DNA of 64,000 nucleotides from Astropecten irregularis (lineage: Eukaryota > Echinodermata > Asteroidea > Paxillosida > Astropectinidae), in NCBI GenBank assembly GCA_963971285.1, contig OZ020257.1, positions 11,484,602 to 11,548,601 of the forward strand, given 5' to 3'. The position numbers and the translations under genes were made by a program. This document shows, one piece after another, positions 62,412 through 64,000 of the stretch (its first letter is position 1; each line of letters begins with the position of its first letter). The notes beneath the pieces were generated by a model. That model saw only the letters and a program-made list of their open reading frames with translations. It ran no database searches and was not told the origin of the DNA.

Positions 62412-62639
62412 GAAATCGACCAACTTCTCCAAAATGTAGTGTGTGCGTGTTCCTTGGTCAGTTGTTGTTTTTTGGCTCAGCACATAGCTTAAGTCGCCGA
62501 ACACAGTGAGTTTTTCCTCGTGAGGCGAAAAAAAAAACACAATCAAACAGAACAGATATTGGCCTCATGGCTTCGAGAGGCAGAAATGTCGCATAAACTT
62601 GAACGCACATGCGAGCTACTTGATGCTGAACTAATGGTC

Positions 62640-64000
62640 TCAAGGTAGTTTTTGCTCAGTTCGTGTGCGGCGGCCTCTCATGTGCAGTAATCGTGGACAA
62701 GTAACATTGAAATTCATTCCTGCAGCTACCCTTCGGACCACCCACACCCTTTTAAGACTGAAATCATACAGGCCTCGTTTGTAATATTTGGCAACATTTT
62801 GAAAATGCGACTCAATGACTTCGGCACATTTCTTCCTCAGTGGTTTACCAGCGCACCAGCCACTGCCGCTAACTGGATCGTTCCAGGAATGGTACATAAG
62901 CAGTTGCTTGTCCGTTTCATTCTCGAAGGCTTTGCACATTGGTATCAACCGGTCAACATGACGTAGGGCGATACAGTATCCCTGCTCAAAGGGACTCAGG
63001 CTACGTCCCTGTGAGCGAAAGTAAGGATGATGGACGGCGGTGGAAACATCCGGTATGATTTCATGGGGTTTGATGAAACCTGGTGAGAAGTACTTCTTGT
63101 TGTAATTGCCAAGCTGGCCTTCGTCGACGTTGATGTGCCAGTCGTACCTATCGTGTTCAAAGTGGAAGGCGTAGCTCAATATGACAGGGGCTGGATATGC
63201 AAACTGGCGCTGGTGAATTTTCAAGAAGGCCTCTTCAAATCGGGTTACCTGCAAATTGATACATAAACAACATGGCATTGTTAAGATATAGATTAGCGTT
63301 CATCGTTATGTGCATGGATAGCCTAATGTAACGATGTATTTTCAAGTCAACAATCGCGAATTAAGGATAAGGCCTAAAAAAAATTGTTGTGTTGCCCTCA
63401 CGTGGAAAAATTAAAATTTTGGGTCGGTCGGTCGATTTTTTTTTTTTTTTTTTTTTTTTTTGCCGACTTTCAAACGTTTAAGAATAAATACAGGATGTAT
63501 GGTCACCAGGGCTTATAAATCAACGGTCTTGGGTCGTTTTGCGGAGACACACTTTTTTACTGCTAAATCTAACATTTTCTGTCAAAAATGGTGAGTTTTT
63601 ATACTTCAGGACTCGGAGAAAAAAAAATCCCGACCCAAAGTTTTGGCATTTTACGGTCGGTCGCGGAGGGCAACACAACAATTTTTTTTTTTTAGGCCTA
63701 AGCGGGAGTACATTTAGTGTGAGAAGATATTTAACGATCATTATTATCAGTGATTTATGGAAACAATAATGCAGTTCTCTATAACAGTATCGAAATATTT
63801 AAATGAAATGAATTGTCAATTTTCCTCTTTGCAAGGACAGATAACTGACAGAAGTTATGGATATGTTTACTTACCTTGAGGTATTTCATGATATAATTCC
63901 GGCAATTGGTCACCGTGTCCCTCCAGATATACGTGGGAAAGTAACCCCAGTTTGCGACTAGCCCCTTTCCGAATGCGATGAATGTGGCTTTGTTTAAATC
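62640..64000 (-). CDS. Copy E: DxD putative glycosyltransferase, 5' part outside the window
   Basis: Exon 2 is 63248-62640. Exon 1 enters from the right edge and ends at 63875; the visible 126 bases are in frame and match copy D from DLNKATF onward. The DxD region lies outside the window. The donor is CTCAAG|gtaagt, so the residue before the junction is Lys instead of Asn and the NVT sequon of the other copies is lost. The C terminus (GRRTRTEQKLP) is of the copy D type. The intron holds an extra 328-base element. No stop or frameshift is seen in the visible part. Confidence 0.8.
63371..63698. mobile_element. MITE with GGCCTAAAAAAAATTGTTGTG termini and TAA target duplication (copy E intron)
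   Basis: The ends ggcctaaaaaaaattgttgt plus gttgccctc and their inverse gagggcaac, acaacaa, T run, aggcc are well matched. TAA flanks both sides (63368-63370, 63699-63701). Copies C and D have the undivided site aaggataatcgggagtac. Three-base TWA duplications are usual for PIF/Harbinger-derived elements. The interior has gggtcggtcggtcga next to a T run. Confidence 0.85.

Overview
The window looks like nuclear DNA of an invertebrate deuterostome, most likely an echinoderm; this is an inference. The evidence is spliced genes with canonical GT/AG sites, an APH1 gene and a TNF-family ligand gene of animal type, a truncated LINE reverse transcriptase, tRNA-derived SINEs, and many small inverted-repeat elements. 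There are no operons, CRISPR arrays or bacterial-type signals. All alignments were made by eye, so no percent identities are given.

Left third (1-19.4 kb), ordinary genes. Positions 3-1031 (+) hold the 3' coding part of a basic, low-complexity protein. It carries two Cys/His clusters and, near its C terminus, a SILK motif followed by an RVxF motif, the pair typical of protein phosphatase 1 partners. Six exons on the minus strand (11268 to 4946) join in phase into a 484-residue type II membrane protein with a C-terminal TNF homology domain closest to the ectodysplasin/Eiger type. Another six minus-strand exons (19366 to 14475) join in phase into a 255-residue APH1, the gamma-secretase scaffold subunit. 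The 19.4-25.5 kb stretch is repeat-filled and has no recognisable gene.

Right two thirds (25.5-64 kb), a young amplified locus. One two-coding-exon gene is present as five copies in mixed orientation (A minus, B plus, C plus, D minus, E minus and cut by the window end), plus a decayed exon-2 fragment fused to LINE sequence. The protein of about 465 residues is a type II membrane protein with a DxD motif (WMDTD), so a Golgi-type glycosyltransferase is the best guess; I cannot place it in a named family. Copy C carries a 4-bp frameshift. The copies sit in inverted and direct segmental duplications. Introns and 3' flanks pair A with B and C with D/E, but distal 5' flanks pair A with C and B with D, so the locus is a recombination mosaic. 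Three transposon insertions with clean empty sites in paralogous copies (TTAA, TAA and 9-bp target duplications) help order the duplications.

The three single genes have no evident functional link to the cluster. APH1 and the TNF-like ligand are neighbours on one strand, 3.2 kb apart, but nothing in the sequence shows that they work together.
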